Below, in pieces: positions 35,557 to 44,915 of a DNA stretch of 48,162 bases. The stretch is from Thermomucor indicae-seudaticae (lineage: Eukaryota; Mucoromycota; Mucoromycetes; Mucorales; Lichtheimiaceae). The notes under the pieces are model-generated. The model was not told the DNA's origin, ran no database searches, and was given only the letters and a program-made list of their open reading frames with translations. Location: contig JSYX01000248.1 of assembly GCA_000787465.1 (NCBI GenBank), forward strand, positions 1-48,162, given 5' to 3'. Both the position numbers and the translations under genes were made by a program. Position 1 is the stretch's first letter; each line of letters opens with the position of its first letter.

Positions 35557-36205
35557 ATGACCCAGCTGGAACTTTCAAGATTATACAAATGCCCTCGCAA
35601 GAAAAGACGCATATATGGGGAGCGACACTCAAAGCCTCCCCACTTTCGTCGTTCTGCGCCTTTATTGCATTATGCAAGCATTAGTTTGTCTCACGAAGCA
35701 AGAAGTCCCGAAGCACCAGAATCCAGGAACATGACAAATTCAACCAGGTTGTTACAACAATGACACAAAGCAAGAAACAAAAAGAAGATTCCAAGACCGA
35801 CATCCACGCAAATCACCCAACGATAGTCCCTGGGTTAAGTCTGGTCTTTCGCAAGAATCCTGAGGGGATGGGTTGTCAAATCACATTGGCCTTCAAGTTC
35901 TGGTTCCTTGAACGCCTGCTGCGGAGGACTTACATTACACAAATTGTACGACTAACCGATATTCGCCTACAACTATGATGTTGGCCGACCGCGAGCCTAA
36001 ACGGCGGGGGTTGGGTGGGCGGGACCGAAGACTGCTACTGGCACTGGTAAGTCCTACCACTTCCATTATCTGCGTTTCTAAACGGTCACTAATTGCAATC
36101 GCCTTTAATACTGTTTATGATTCCAGGCCGGGAGGTGTCCCGCTTCGGGCACCTCGAGGGGTTTTTTCGCCGCCTTTTTCCCCTCTTATACCCAAAAAAA
36201 GATAA
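35557..36205 (+). other. Three ORFs chained by ATGA overlaps
   Basis: ORFs 35557-35763, 35760-35978 and 35975-36205 (68, 72 and 76 codons) follow each other in three different frames. Each stop overlaps the next start in the four bases ATGA. None has a recognisable domain; the first is basic. In a fungal genome such coupling is unexpected and may be chance, or three remnants of one frameshifted frame. The third is probably interrupted by an intron (36049-36125). Confidence 0.3.
36132..36167 (+). other. Terminator-like GC hairpin followed by T6
   Basis: GAGGTG at 36132-36137 pairs with CACCTC at 36150-36155, and CCCG at 36139-36142 with CGGG at 36146-36149, leaving one bulged T and a CTT loop. 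GAGGGG and six T follow. It has the shape of a bacterial intrinsic terminator but sits in eukaryotic DNA at the edge of the GC-rich island. Confidence 0.55.
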
Positions 36206-36263
36206 AAATACAGAAAAAGAATAAAATCGAAAAGCAACAAGCAGCTTTATGAGAAAAGAAAAA

Positions 36264-36619
36264 GTAAGCACACTGGAATTCGTGTCATTATCCCTGGCTC
36301 GCCCTAACATTCCGTCTCACAATAGAAAAATCAAAAAAATTAAAACATATAAAGGTAAGCACAGTGGTTTCTGAACATGCTATCCTGGATTTATTCTAAC
36401 TTAAATTTCTTATAGAAAAAATAGCTCGGTGCAGGTAGCAGTTTGTCCAAAAAAAAGAAAAAAGTAAGTAATCGTTTTTTTTTTGAGCTTCTCGTTCCGG
36501 CAATGGTCTAACAATTGTTCCGTATTAGAAAAAACCAAAAAGCTAAAAAGGAAAAAAGAAGTGATCAGATTCTTTGAATTGGTTCTCCCAGCAATTCGCT
36601 GACAGTCATTTTCCATTAG
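36264..36619 (+). repeat. Tandem intron-like modules, right cluster
   Basis: Four intron-like units lie at 36264-36325, 36355-36415, 36464-36528 and 36561-36619, with A-rich spacers of 29, 48 and 32 bases that begin and (mostly) end in A runs. The unit at 36355-36415 matches the one at 35031-35091 at 45 of 61 positions without gaps. All carry CTAAC or CTGAC before the terminal AG. The spacers cannot be read in one frame across the junctions. Confidence 0.65.
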
Positions 36620-36659
36620 AAAAAATTAATTGTTAAAAATCAAAGGCAGCGTCAGCTAA

Positions 36660-37015
36660 AAGTGACGCGGTTGGGCGGCGGGCATCATCCAGGGTACGAG
36701 CCGCGGTCGGTCGCTTTTTTGGTTTTCCGGGATTTTCGTTTTTTGCAGACCGGCCGCTTTCTGCCCCCGTCCCTCGCGGCTTGCCGTGGGGGCGGGGGTC
36801 GTATTTTTTTCCTCCTTTTGTATACCCCAGAAAAAGGCGGCATCCCCTTTTTTGATGTATTTCTTTGGCTCTGGGTAGGAGGAAAAAACGAGGATCCCGG
36901 GAGGGTATTGGTGGAAGATGTCTTCGGTTCGGTGGTGGGCTGGCGGAGGGATCCCTCGGAAGCACAGCCAGCCTCGGTACCGAGGATTTTTTCTTTTTGT
37001 GTGTCCTGCGCGTGA
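36660..37015 (+). other. GC-rich hairpin-dense island
   Basis: The segment contains nested inverted repeats: TTTTTTCCTCC (36805-36815) against GGAGGAAAAAA (36878-36888), with TACCCCAGA against TCTGGGTA and AAAAAGG against CCTTTTT inside. Others are GGCTGGC (36938-36944) against GCCAGCC (36967-36973), and the palindromes GAGGGATCCCTC (36946-36957) and CCTCGGTACCGAGG (36972-36985). It is open in several frames on both strands, which reflects composition. A plus-strand frame from the splice site at 36620 runs open to 37015. Confidence 0.6.
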
Positions 37016-37194
37016 AGAATTCTCACCTGTTTCTCTTCCCATAGGGCGGCACGTGTTATATACTATCTCTTGTTCTCTATTTATTTGCAGCTCGAGGCAA
37101 GGCTTTCGACTTGGAACGGGGAACCAGCTAAGTATCTCTTGCTTTGCATTTTAAAGAGCTTTATACATCATGACTCGCTATATCTGTTCCATAG

Positions 37195-38001
37195 GTGTTG
37201 TTCGGAGCTCAAGTTAAGTCCACAATGGGGGTTGGTCCATTTTTGATACCATACTAACTACATTTTGTTAGGGCAACGGGTCCGTCCGGGGAGCAAACGT
37301 AAGTAGCCATGTATTGTCAACCTCTTATATCACAGATTTCGCTAACTTCTTACTATAGGTTGTTTGCTCCCCGAGTCCACTTTCTCAGTTCTCTCTCTGG
37401 GGTATCTGGGAAAGTGGACCGGGATTGCCGGCGGGGTGGGGCCGGTATTATTATTACTTTTTGGTACGTTCGCTTCCCAAATGACTCAGATTAAAATGTA
37501 TAACCGAGCTTTATACTTATAGTCGACGAAATTCAGGGACAAAAGTATGTTAATCAGCTGTTTCAAATTTTGTCATGCATGCATACTTACTTTTTCTGTT
37601 ATAGTGACCTCTGGGAAGCATCGAAGCCTTTATGGGCTGAGATGTGACTCCGTTCTCGGGCGCATACCGGTTTATCTGGGACGTGAGACGGATCGTAGAC
37701 GGTTTCATCCCACGTTACCAAGTCTTCTCTTTTCGTTCGACGAGCTTCCAGCCTTGCAACAGACAGACGGTAAATGCTAAAACGTGCTCTATTGACATGA
37801 TCACCAATACTCACAGTTTGTTGCCTTGTAGTGTATATCAGCGGCCAGGTTAAGGTCCAATCATATCGGTTCAAAGATGCATTTCGACTTCGGTTTATTC
37901 GTAAGACATTTGCGGCCGTACTCGGTCATTCCTTATGGCAATTGGTGCTCACGTCCCTTGGGGCGGTCTGTCTCCTCTGGTATCGCGGATGTCTTTGCTA
38001 G
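37195..38001 (+). CDS. Partial spliced reading frame, unknown protein
   Basis: Exons 37195-37212, 37272-37298, 37359-37463, 37523-37544, 37605-37769 and 37832-38001 are separated by introns of 59-62 nt and stay in one open frame for 168 codons to a TAG. The frame contains VLFGAQ, GNGSVRGAN, then RYYYYFLSTKFRDK and IPVYLGRETDRRRF, with a hydrophobic C-terminal stretch. The codon before 37195 would be TAA if the preceding exon ended at 37133, so the true beginning is unknown. The first ATG spans the 37544/37605 junction. A 46-codon exon at 38496-38633 and a terminal exon at 38746 may belong to the same or a second transcript. No family is recognised. Confidence 0.45.
37287..37419 (+). repeat. 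Inverted repeats brought together by splicing
   Basis: CGGGGAGCAAAC (37287-37298) ends an exon and GTTTGCTCCCCG (37362-37373) starts three bases into the next. Removing the intron 37299-37358 leaves a perfect 12-bp stem with a three-base GTT loop. Directly after it, GTCCACTTTC (37375-37384) and GAAAGTGGAC (37410-37419) form a second perfect stem with a 25-base loop. Confidence 0.8.
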
Positions 38002-38990
38002 GCGAAATTGGTTGCTCTTCTCTTCTTTTTTACATATGATGAATTCGTCCATCGTCACAATTGATATTGAACCATGTTCATTTGAATGGCGATGACTTAT
38101 TCTGATAATCTTTATTATTCTTTTTACTTTATCAATTTCTAACCACTCAAGAAAGCTTTGGACACCTTGATGAGTCAGGTACGTTAATTATCTCATTTCT
38201 TGGGACGTCGCTAACTTATGACATGAGTTATGCCTTACCTGTGTCCACCTATGCGGATTGAATGACTCAAAGTTTCCGGGTGAAGATAAGTGCTCCAAGT
38301 ATTGTTAAAATACTAAGATTTGCGTAAATGATACACAATTCCACAGAGGTTCGAAGGTGCCGAAGCAGCCATCTAATTTACGGATTAGTTGTCAATAGGT
38401 TATTGGGATTGTCTTGCTGTAATATAAGGAATAAAGACTCACAGTGATTATGACGGTCACTTTTCATATAAAAAGCTAGCCCATGTTTATTTCAGCTGGA
38501 GGATTTGGGGCGAGTAGGAAGGTGTGGCATGCATTATAGTCATCAAAAGACGTTATATGGTGTAGCATCCATCACTCTGAAAGTCCCCATTCTTTATCAA
38601 TGGATCACTTACGCGAGCATTCTCCGCGACAAGGTAAGGTCTTCTTTCTGCTTTTATATCCGAGAAAGTTACTCAAGGTTGAATATGACTTGTCAAGTGA
38701 TTTTCCTTTGCATTGATTTACTTGCACTGTGTTTTCTTTCGCAGATGTCCCTGTAGCGAAAACAGGCGATATTTACAGGGTAAGTCTTTTCTTTGCCTTT
38801 TCCTTACTTGAAGTCGATGCTAAATGACGCACGAAAATTCCATATCTTTGAATACGCACCTCTTTAGGGGCTGAATGGTCCTATGATACGTATGTCAGCG
38901 CAATTTTGTACTGTTCGTCTGAGTAAGATGCCTGTAATGTCCGAAGACAGCGAACAACACGCGTCCTTTTGCATACAGTAGCTTCGGAAA

Positions 38991-41391
38991 ATGTCAAACG
39001 GCATTGAGGCTTTGGAACAGACCGAATTCGACGTTATCGTACTGGGGACAGGCTTAATCGAATCAATGGTTGCCGGGTACTTGACATTGCGTGCACCCTC
39101 CTTACCCGTTTGACTGATAACAAACCGGGGTTGCAGTGCTCTTGCTCGTGTAGGCAAATCCGTTCTTCATTTGGACAGCAATGCTTATTACGGCAGCCAT
39201 TGGGCAGTTCGTAACTTTACAGAGATGCTGCGATGGGTTCGCCGACAACAAGGTAATAAGCGCGCGCTGTCTATTGCTTCTTCTGCAGCCTTTGACGCCA
39301 CAGAGTTACAGTCGAGCCTCTCAAGACAAGAAGAGATAGCGACGGTAAGTTAATTATGTCTGCCGTAGGTTATAAATATATATATCATGGGTAAGTAATG
39401 TTTATGAACAGAATCGGGTTGCAGCATTGACTATAAATCAATGTCTCTTGCGAACTATCGACATGTTTCCTTTGAACTTTATGAAACACGGTCGACGAAC
39501 AATGATGATTCGTCTACCTTCATTGAACTCTCTGTTAACGACAATCAGAATGAAGAAGAAGCAGTCTATGAACAGTTGCGCAGCCGGCTATTGACAATAG
39601 AAGAAAAGTTTGTGGATAAGGAATTATTAGAGGACGCCATCCGAAAAGAATCTGCATCCGTTCTCTCAACAGCAGAAAAACTGCCAGAAAAAGCCATGCT
39701 GCGTATCAATTTAGAACCGGCTTTGTCGAAGCTTAGCACCCTGTTGGACTTGATGCGTACCTCGAAATCTTACAACTTGGATATGGCACCGAAGCTGCTG
39801 CCCTGTCGAGGTGAACTGGTTGAAATACTTATCCGGAGTGGTGTGGGTAGCTATCTGGACTTCAAGGGAGTTGATGACCTTTATGTCTTTAACGTAGAAG
39901 ATCAGCAATTCGAAAAGGTGAGAGAGGCTTACGAAAGCAAAAATATTGTATTCCTATTCTAAAATTCGCTAGGTCCCGAGTTCCAAAGAAGATGTGTTTA
40001 GCAATAAAGCCATCAGTCTTATTGATAAACGAAAATTGATGCGATTTCTCACTTATGCCGTGGATTTCAAGAGTGACATGTCTGTCGTAGAAGGTCCGTC
40101 TCTCGTTTGAGATTATTATGAGCTGTCGTTGGGGGCTGATTGCAGAATTAGGGTATGAATCTGTGCCTTACACGCAATTCTTGCATGAAAAATTCCAGAT
40201 TTCTTCTGGGAAACTACAAGACGCCATTGTTTATGCTATTGCAATGGGTGATGCTCAAAGTAAGCAAGGTTCCTGATACTATCAGCAACAAAAGGACGAG
40301 ACAATTTAGTAATTCGTATTAAAGCATCGACACTCGACGGATTGGAGCGCACACAGACCTTTATAAAATCTATGGGTAGATTCAGCAAAGGCGGCTACCT
40401 CTGTCCACTATATGGAGGAGGTAGCGAAATCGCACAAGCGTTCTGCCGGTGAGCCAGAAATCCTGGGAGGAAACGAGGACAACCGACTAATAATAACCAT
40501 GCGCGATTTCTCTCTCGAGTATAGGACATGTGCTGTTTATGGCGGTGTATATGTATTGGATCAGGGTCTTGCGTCTTATAAACTAGACACAGAAACTGGT
40601 CGCTGTACTAGTGTGGTCACAGACCAAGGACAAGAGTTTCGTTGTCGTTGGGTCGTTGCCGGCATGGATTATCTGAATCGAAGCTGGCTACCGAACTCGG
40701 ACGATAACAGGTAGGCTTTTTTCTTTTCAAAAGAAGCAAGAATGATGCTGACGTTGACGGATATAGTACATGGATAGCACGGGCTATAGTAGTGTCCGAG
40801 ACGCCCTTGATACCATCACAAGATGAAGCTGATGGCACCGGCTTGCTCGGCTGCTGCGTCATCCCTTCGAAGAACGGAGATCCGCCTGTTTTAGTTATAC
40901 AGGAAAGCCATGAAAGCATGGCTTGTCCTGATGGACAGTGTAAGCTATCGAGATAATAGCCGTGTATACTACCATCACTGATATGAGTGATTAGATGTAA
41001 CATATTTATGGAAAAAGTTGTGTCCAAAAGAAGCAGACCATGAAAATCCGTTGCAGAGCACGTTAGATATGTTAATCAACAGTCGTAAGGACGGGCAAGG
41101 TATCAAGTTTGTGAATCCCGTGATACGTTTACTCAACAAGGTTAACTAACCTTTCATGTAAATAATTTAGCTTCCTTCAAGCCCAAGTTCGCCTTCTTTT
41201 ATCAGCAAAAAGCACGTTCTGTCGATTCTCGGCAATGTTCGGGTCATTTGCCACCCAACGTTGTTCCTTGCAGTGATCCTACCTCGACTTTAGATTTCGA
41301 GGAGGCCACAAAGGAAGCTACAGCTATATTTCTGCATTGCTCCCCAGATGCCGGCATGGAAAACTTTTTCCCTCCTGCAGAAACTGAATAG
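38991..41391 (+). CDS. MRS6: Rab escort protein (Rab geranylgeranyltransferase component A)
   Basis: It presents newly made Rab GTPases to the geranylgeranyltransferase and delivers them to membranes. Ten exons can be traced (first 38991-39076, last 41171-41391). The N-terminal dinucleotide-binding-like fold has DVIVLGTGLIESMVAG and LHLDSNAYYGSHWA. Further Rab-GDI/REP blocks are APKLLPCRGELVEILI, VPSSKEDVFSNK with KRKLMRFLTYA, and CPLYGGGSEIAQAFCR joined to TCAVYGGVYVLDQ. The junction between exon 2 (ends 39344) and exon 3 (starts 39412 or 39425) is out of frame by one base with all visible splice sites. Everything from exon 3 to the stop is consistent. It is convergent with YIF1, 110 bases away. 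Confidence 0.9.
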
Positions 41392-41501
41392 AACAGATTT
41401 TGCCACTTTTTCTTTCGCAATTAACATGTAGTCTATATCCTTTGCTAATATCCGACCTTTTTTCATAAGCAATAGGCTGAATATTTATGTACTAGTTTTG
41501 T

Positions 41502-42843
41502 TTAATTCACAAGGAAAAACATGTACACCATCTGCATTGCAGCTATCATGAGTAAAAACCACATGCGTCTTTTACGTTGAGGGTTCATTGTAGATGGTCC
41601 AGCCGCTGCATCGGGGAGAATAACATAGCGCATGGAGCGAAGCTGTGATATTATCTTCAGTTTCCTTTAATCTTTTCAGCCAAGATATATAGAAACTTAC
41701 CAGGAAAAAGCCCACGCTCAACCCAGTATATAAAAATACGATCCAGAATAGCCATCTGCCTGCATGCAAGAGCGTCACAAGGTCGGTGACGATGATGCAA
41801 ACATACTTGTAGCCAGCGTACGACACGAGATCCAGCATGGATGCTTCAAATGGTATATTCAGGAAATAACATCCCAATCGCGTAAAGATCAGCTCTGAGA
41901 ATATAACCGCCAGGGATGTCCATCCAGCGACATATAACTGTTCTGGGTGAAACCTGAGCGTGCGCACACACCAGTCAGCAAACAAGACAGGACACTCACA
42001 AGCATGAAAAAAGAAACCAACTACTACTCACGAGCCTTGTTGTCCAGCGGCCAGACCGCAAAGCAGAATGTACGTGACAAGTGCCATTACTAAAGTATAT
42101 TGCTTAGAACAAAAAAGCGACGCACGGGCAGGAGAGGACCTTACCTGGAATATATAAATCAGGCGAGTTAATGTCTTCTCGAGGAGGCCTGAATCCGTCC
42201 ATTTGCCCTGTTTCTGTCCGTCTAATTGACCTGCTCCAAGGCTATGTCGACAAATTCTTTACACATTTATTCAACCGTTTTTTTATTATCCACCTTTTTC
42301 CCTTTTGCTCCCTTACCGAATGCCTCCACGGGAACAAGATCAATTTGATTTTGGATACCACATATGTATTGTTCACGTTAAAGTAACGCCGTAAAACCGG
42401 CATATCCACCCATCGATTAAACTGGCATTATTATATTAACTTACGCCCTCCTTCATCTTCTTCCCCCATGTCCGCACGCTGTTCCTTACATTTCGTTCCA
42501 TGTACGCGGTGCCTTGAGCAACAGCACTGCCAGCAAATTGCATACCCAAATGTGTTGCAGGGTCACTAAAACCGAATTGAGAATAAATATTGTTTGGCAC
42601 ATATTGAGGCTGATGATAGTGGAAGCTGTTATTTTGCTGCTGCTGCTGTTGTTGTTGAGGCAGACCAGGAGAAGGCGAACCATGATGGACCGTTTGGCTA
42701 AAATTGGGAATGGGATGTTGTGGAATAGGATGCTGTAACGGTGGTGGCGATCGTTTGCCTAAAGGCGGCGATCCATATTGACTTTGGGTATTATAATACG
42801 AGTAATTTGGAGGAGGGTTATTGGCATTGCCAGAGGGATACAT
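41502..42843 (-). CDS. YIF1: YIF1 family ER-Golgi transport membrane protein
   Basis: It partners YIP1 and Rab/Ypt GTPases in COPII vesicle transport between ER and Golgi. Six exons (42445-42843, 42317-42421, 42145-42241, 42032-42089, 41701-41953, 41502-41642) join in phase to 350 residues. The long Pro/Gln-rich cytosolic N-terminus contains a poly-Gln tract. Conserved blocks follow: MQFAGSAVAQGTAYMERN, LRRYFNVNNTYVV, FRPPREDINSPDLYIPVMA and then four or five membrane helices, ending RSMRYVILPDAAAG and a final hydrophobic helix. The start at MYPSGNA is the first Met of the open frame that suits family length. Confidence 0.95.
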
Positions 42844-42989
42844 TACAGCGTCAAGACGAAGGCAAAGAGAAACGCGACTCGGCCAGAGAGAGACGAACAC
42901 AATCTCCGGTCCGATTGGCTGGGTCTCCGGATCAAAAATTACTGGAATCATGTTCGCACACATACGACGAAATTTATTTGTTCCCAAGC

Positions 42990-44450
42990 AAAAAGCAATC
43001 GCGCAAAACGAAAATGGAGATCACGATGTAGGGGAAGATTGGATGTGCACCACCCCGCCCCCAGAAAGCGCAAAGTGGAGGGAACACGTCAAAAAAGAAA
43101 GAGGCAAAAAGACAAAATGGTCCCAAGATAGCGGAACAGTGATAGCCTTGAAAACTGTGCTATTGCAAGCCAGGAAATCCTCAGGAATCTTGATCACCTC
43201 AGTGCTGCTGGACTGTCCGCGACGGTACTGCGTTGGCTTCTTTCCAGCAATGACCGTGGTCGCGCCAACAATAGCGAGGTTTAATGCAGCGTTCTGATAT
43301 CTGATGCGTGTCTATTCTGTCGTTTGGGTCTGAAGGGAGGAAAATTTTCCGCATCTTGACTGAACTGCCTCGTCTGACAGGTCCAGTAATTGACACCATG
43401 CCATTCGTTGTGATCTCCATGTTGTTTCCGGATTGTATTCCGTGCTTGACGCAAAGCCTATCAACCCGGACGATTTGGAAGAATGCGGCAAGCATGCCAG
43501 TCCTCTCTCTCCTGGCTTCCGCTAAGGAGTTCACAGCATCGGCAGTTGTGTATCCGGTTGTGCCGGCTTTGAACACAGTGAACCTTGACCTGATATATAG
43601 CAGCTGGGCCCAGTTTCAAGGCATATAAAGCCGATGGAGCAACGGAAGGGCAAAAGCAAAATTGTCGGCAGAAACTCCTGGCGTTTGCTGCCCGAAGAAA
43701 ACCGTTTGCGAGCACCACGAACGGCAACCAGAGAGCGATATGGTAGTCATGTTCACTGTCATTAGCCTTGGGCACGAAATGCCAGAGAAGGTTGAACAGT
43801 CTACACATGACTTGGGCTTCGCGGTTAAGGGTTCCATCACTAGCAGGGCGGGATCAGGTCATGACAGGACGAGGTCATGGCGGTCCTGATTGTGGTCTCA
43901 AATCATCAAGACAAGAACAGGATCTGTACGCAATGAAAGTGCAGATTCTTTCGAGGATCAAGAGATGATAGAAAAAGTAGTGTTCATTATCGGATCGTAT
44001 TAGGTCAGACATTCTCTTACCGGTGGGGCAGCGGGTGGGATAGGGTTAGCCAGATAAACCTCTACCGACTTTACGTCCTCAATGAACTAGATTGCTCTCG
44101 GCAATGCAACCGTTGGGACCGAATTCACGGTTGAGGGCGCTGAGACCGGCAAGAGGATGAGGAGAAGTTGGTTAAGAGCGCAGCGAGAGAAACGTGCGAA
44201 TAGTCTATGGTACACTTGGCGCAAGAAAGAAACCGGGATGTAGAACGGAGTATGTGAACAAAGATAAGGCTCTCATAATCGGTCCTGTTGTCGTAAGTCC
44301 TGATCCCATCCTGATCCCGCTCAGGTTCCGTCCTCGTCCTGTCCTAGTCCTGAGGTCAGAACATCAGGACCAATTTTGTGAGCCTTTGTTTGTCCATGTT
44401 CAAGCGCATCCAAGGACTGATAAGCTCTTCTTCTTTGAAAAGACGTGAAG
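42990..44450 (-). mobile_element. Degenerate transposon-like region
   Basis: Minus-strand frames overlap with shifts at 43840-43461 and 43576-43199. A third frame at about 43297-43190 contains RYQNAALNLAIVGATTV, similar in style to the D-x-NA-x-N C-terminal motif of TnpB/Fanzor-type transposon proteins common in Mucoromycota; a TAG stands just before it. Repeats in opposite orientation, CGGGATCAGG near 43849 with CCTGATCCCG near 44312, and ACAGGACGAGG near 43863 with CCTCGTCCTGT near 44333, bracket part of the region. Assignment to Fanzor is tentative. Confidence 0.35.
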
Positions 44451-44454
44451 TTAA

Positions 44455-44730
44455 CACAACGAATGCTGGTTCGGCTTTATTCACTTTGAATGGCATGAAA
44501 AAATCGCTGCTGTCTTTCAACGATATAAGGATAAATGGCTTGCTCCTGGTGTCCGTCCGCGACCGGCCAAACATTCGGATGGCTCATTTGTGCAGTATGA
44601 ACAATTGCCGCCACAACCACCACAAGCACAAAGCAGCAAGCGCTCACACGAGGACCATTTAGAAGAGTGGCGAACCGAACGACAACGCGCCATGACCAGC
44701 GAACTCAGTTTTCAAGTATTTGATGAGTAA
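44455..44730 (+). pseudogene. Possible orphan 3 prime exon
   Basis: A 91-codon open frame runs from just after a stop to TAA at 44728-44730. It includes KIAAVFQRYKDKWLAP and a Gln/Pro-rich stretch followed by charged residues ending ELSFQVFDE. Its composition is protein-like, but no start codon precedes most of it and no upstream exon is found. The family is not recognised. It may be the remains of a gene disrupted by the neighbouring transposon-like DNA. Confidence 0.25.
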
Positions 44731-44915
44731 GCAAATGGGCTCGAGTTGAGGATGGCGCATATCTTCTATAATCTCACATCTTCATAGAGACTTCATTAAC
44801 GCTGTTCATCTATGCCATGACCTTTAGCAGCAATTTTTCGTTCAAGACACGGGTACATGGAAATATGTCCGTTTATCCTTTAAAATCTGCAGCGAGATAT
44901 CTGCGGAGGGGGCTT

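Larger units (their letters stand above)
34693..38757 (+). other. Intron-dense locus of unknown function
   Basis: More than a dozen stretches of 59-67 nt begin GTAAG-like and end YAG, many with a CTAAC or TACTAAC branch site 10-25 nt before the AG (for example 34693-34752, 37213-37271, 37299-37358). Exon-like spacers between them are short. In the right half six consecutive introns keep one reading frame (see 37195-38001). In the left half spacers are A-rich and do not. The middle is a GC-rich island with strong inverted repeats. No protein family is recognised. It could be a decaying repetitive Lys-rich gene, a spliced noncoding RNA gene, or a mobile element. Confidence 0.55.

Noticed and set aside
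36529..36560. Bipartite nuclear-localisation-like Lys-rich micro-exons as proof of a protein
   Set aside because: The A-rich spacers cannot be joined in one frame across the visible splice sites, so Lys-rich translation may only reflect A-richness.
36633..37042. Three overlapping minus-strand ORFs in the GC-rich island
   Set aside because: All frames are open because of composition and palindromes; no family features. Possible coding cannot be fully excluded but is unsupported.
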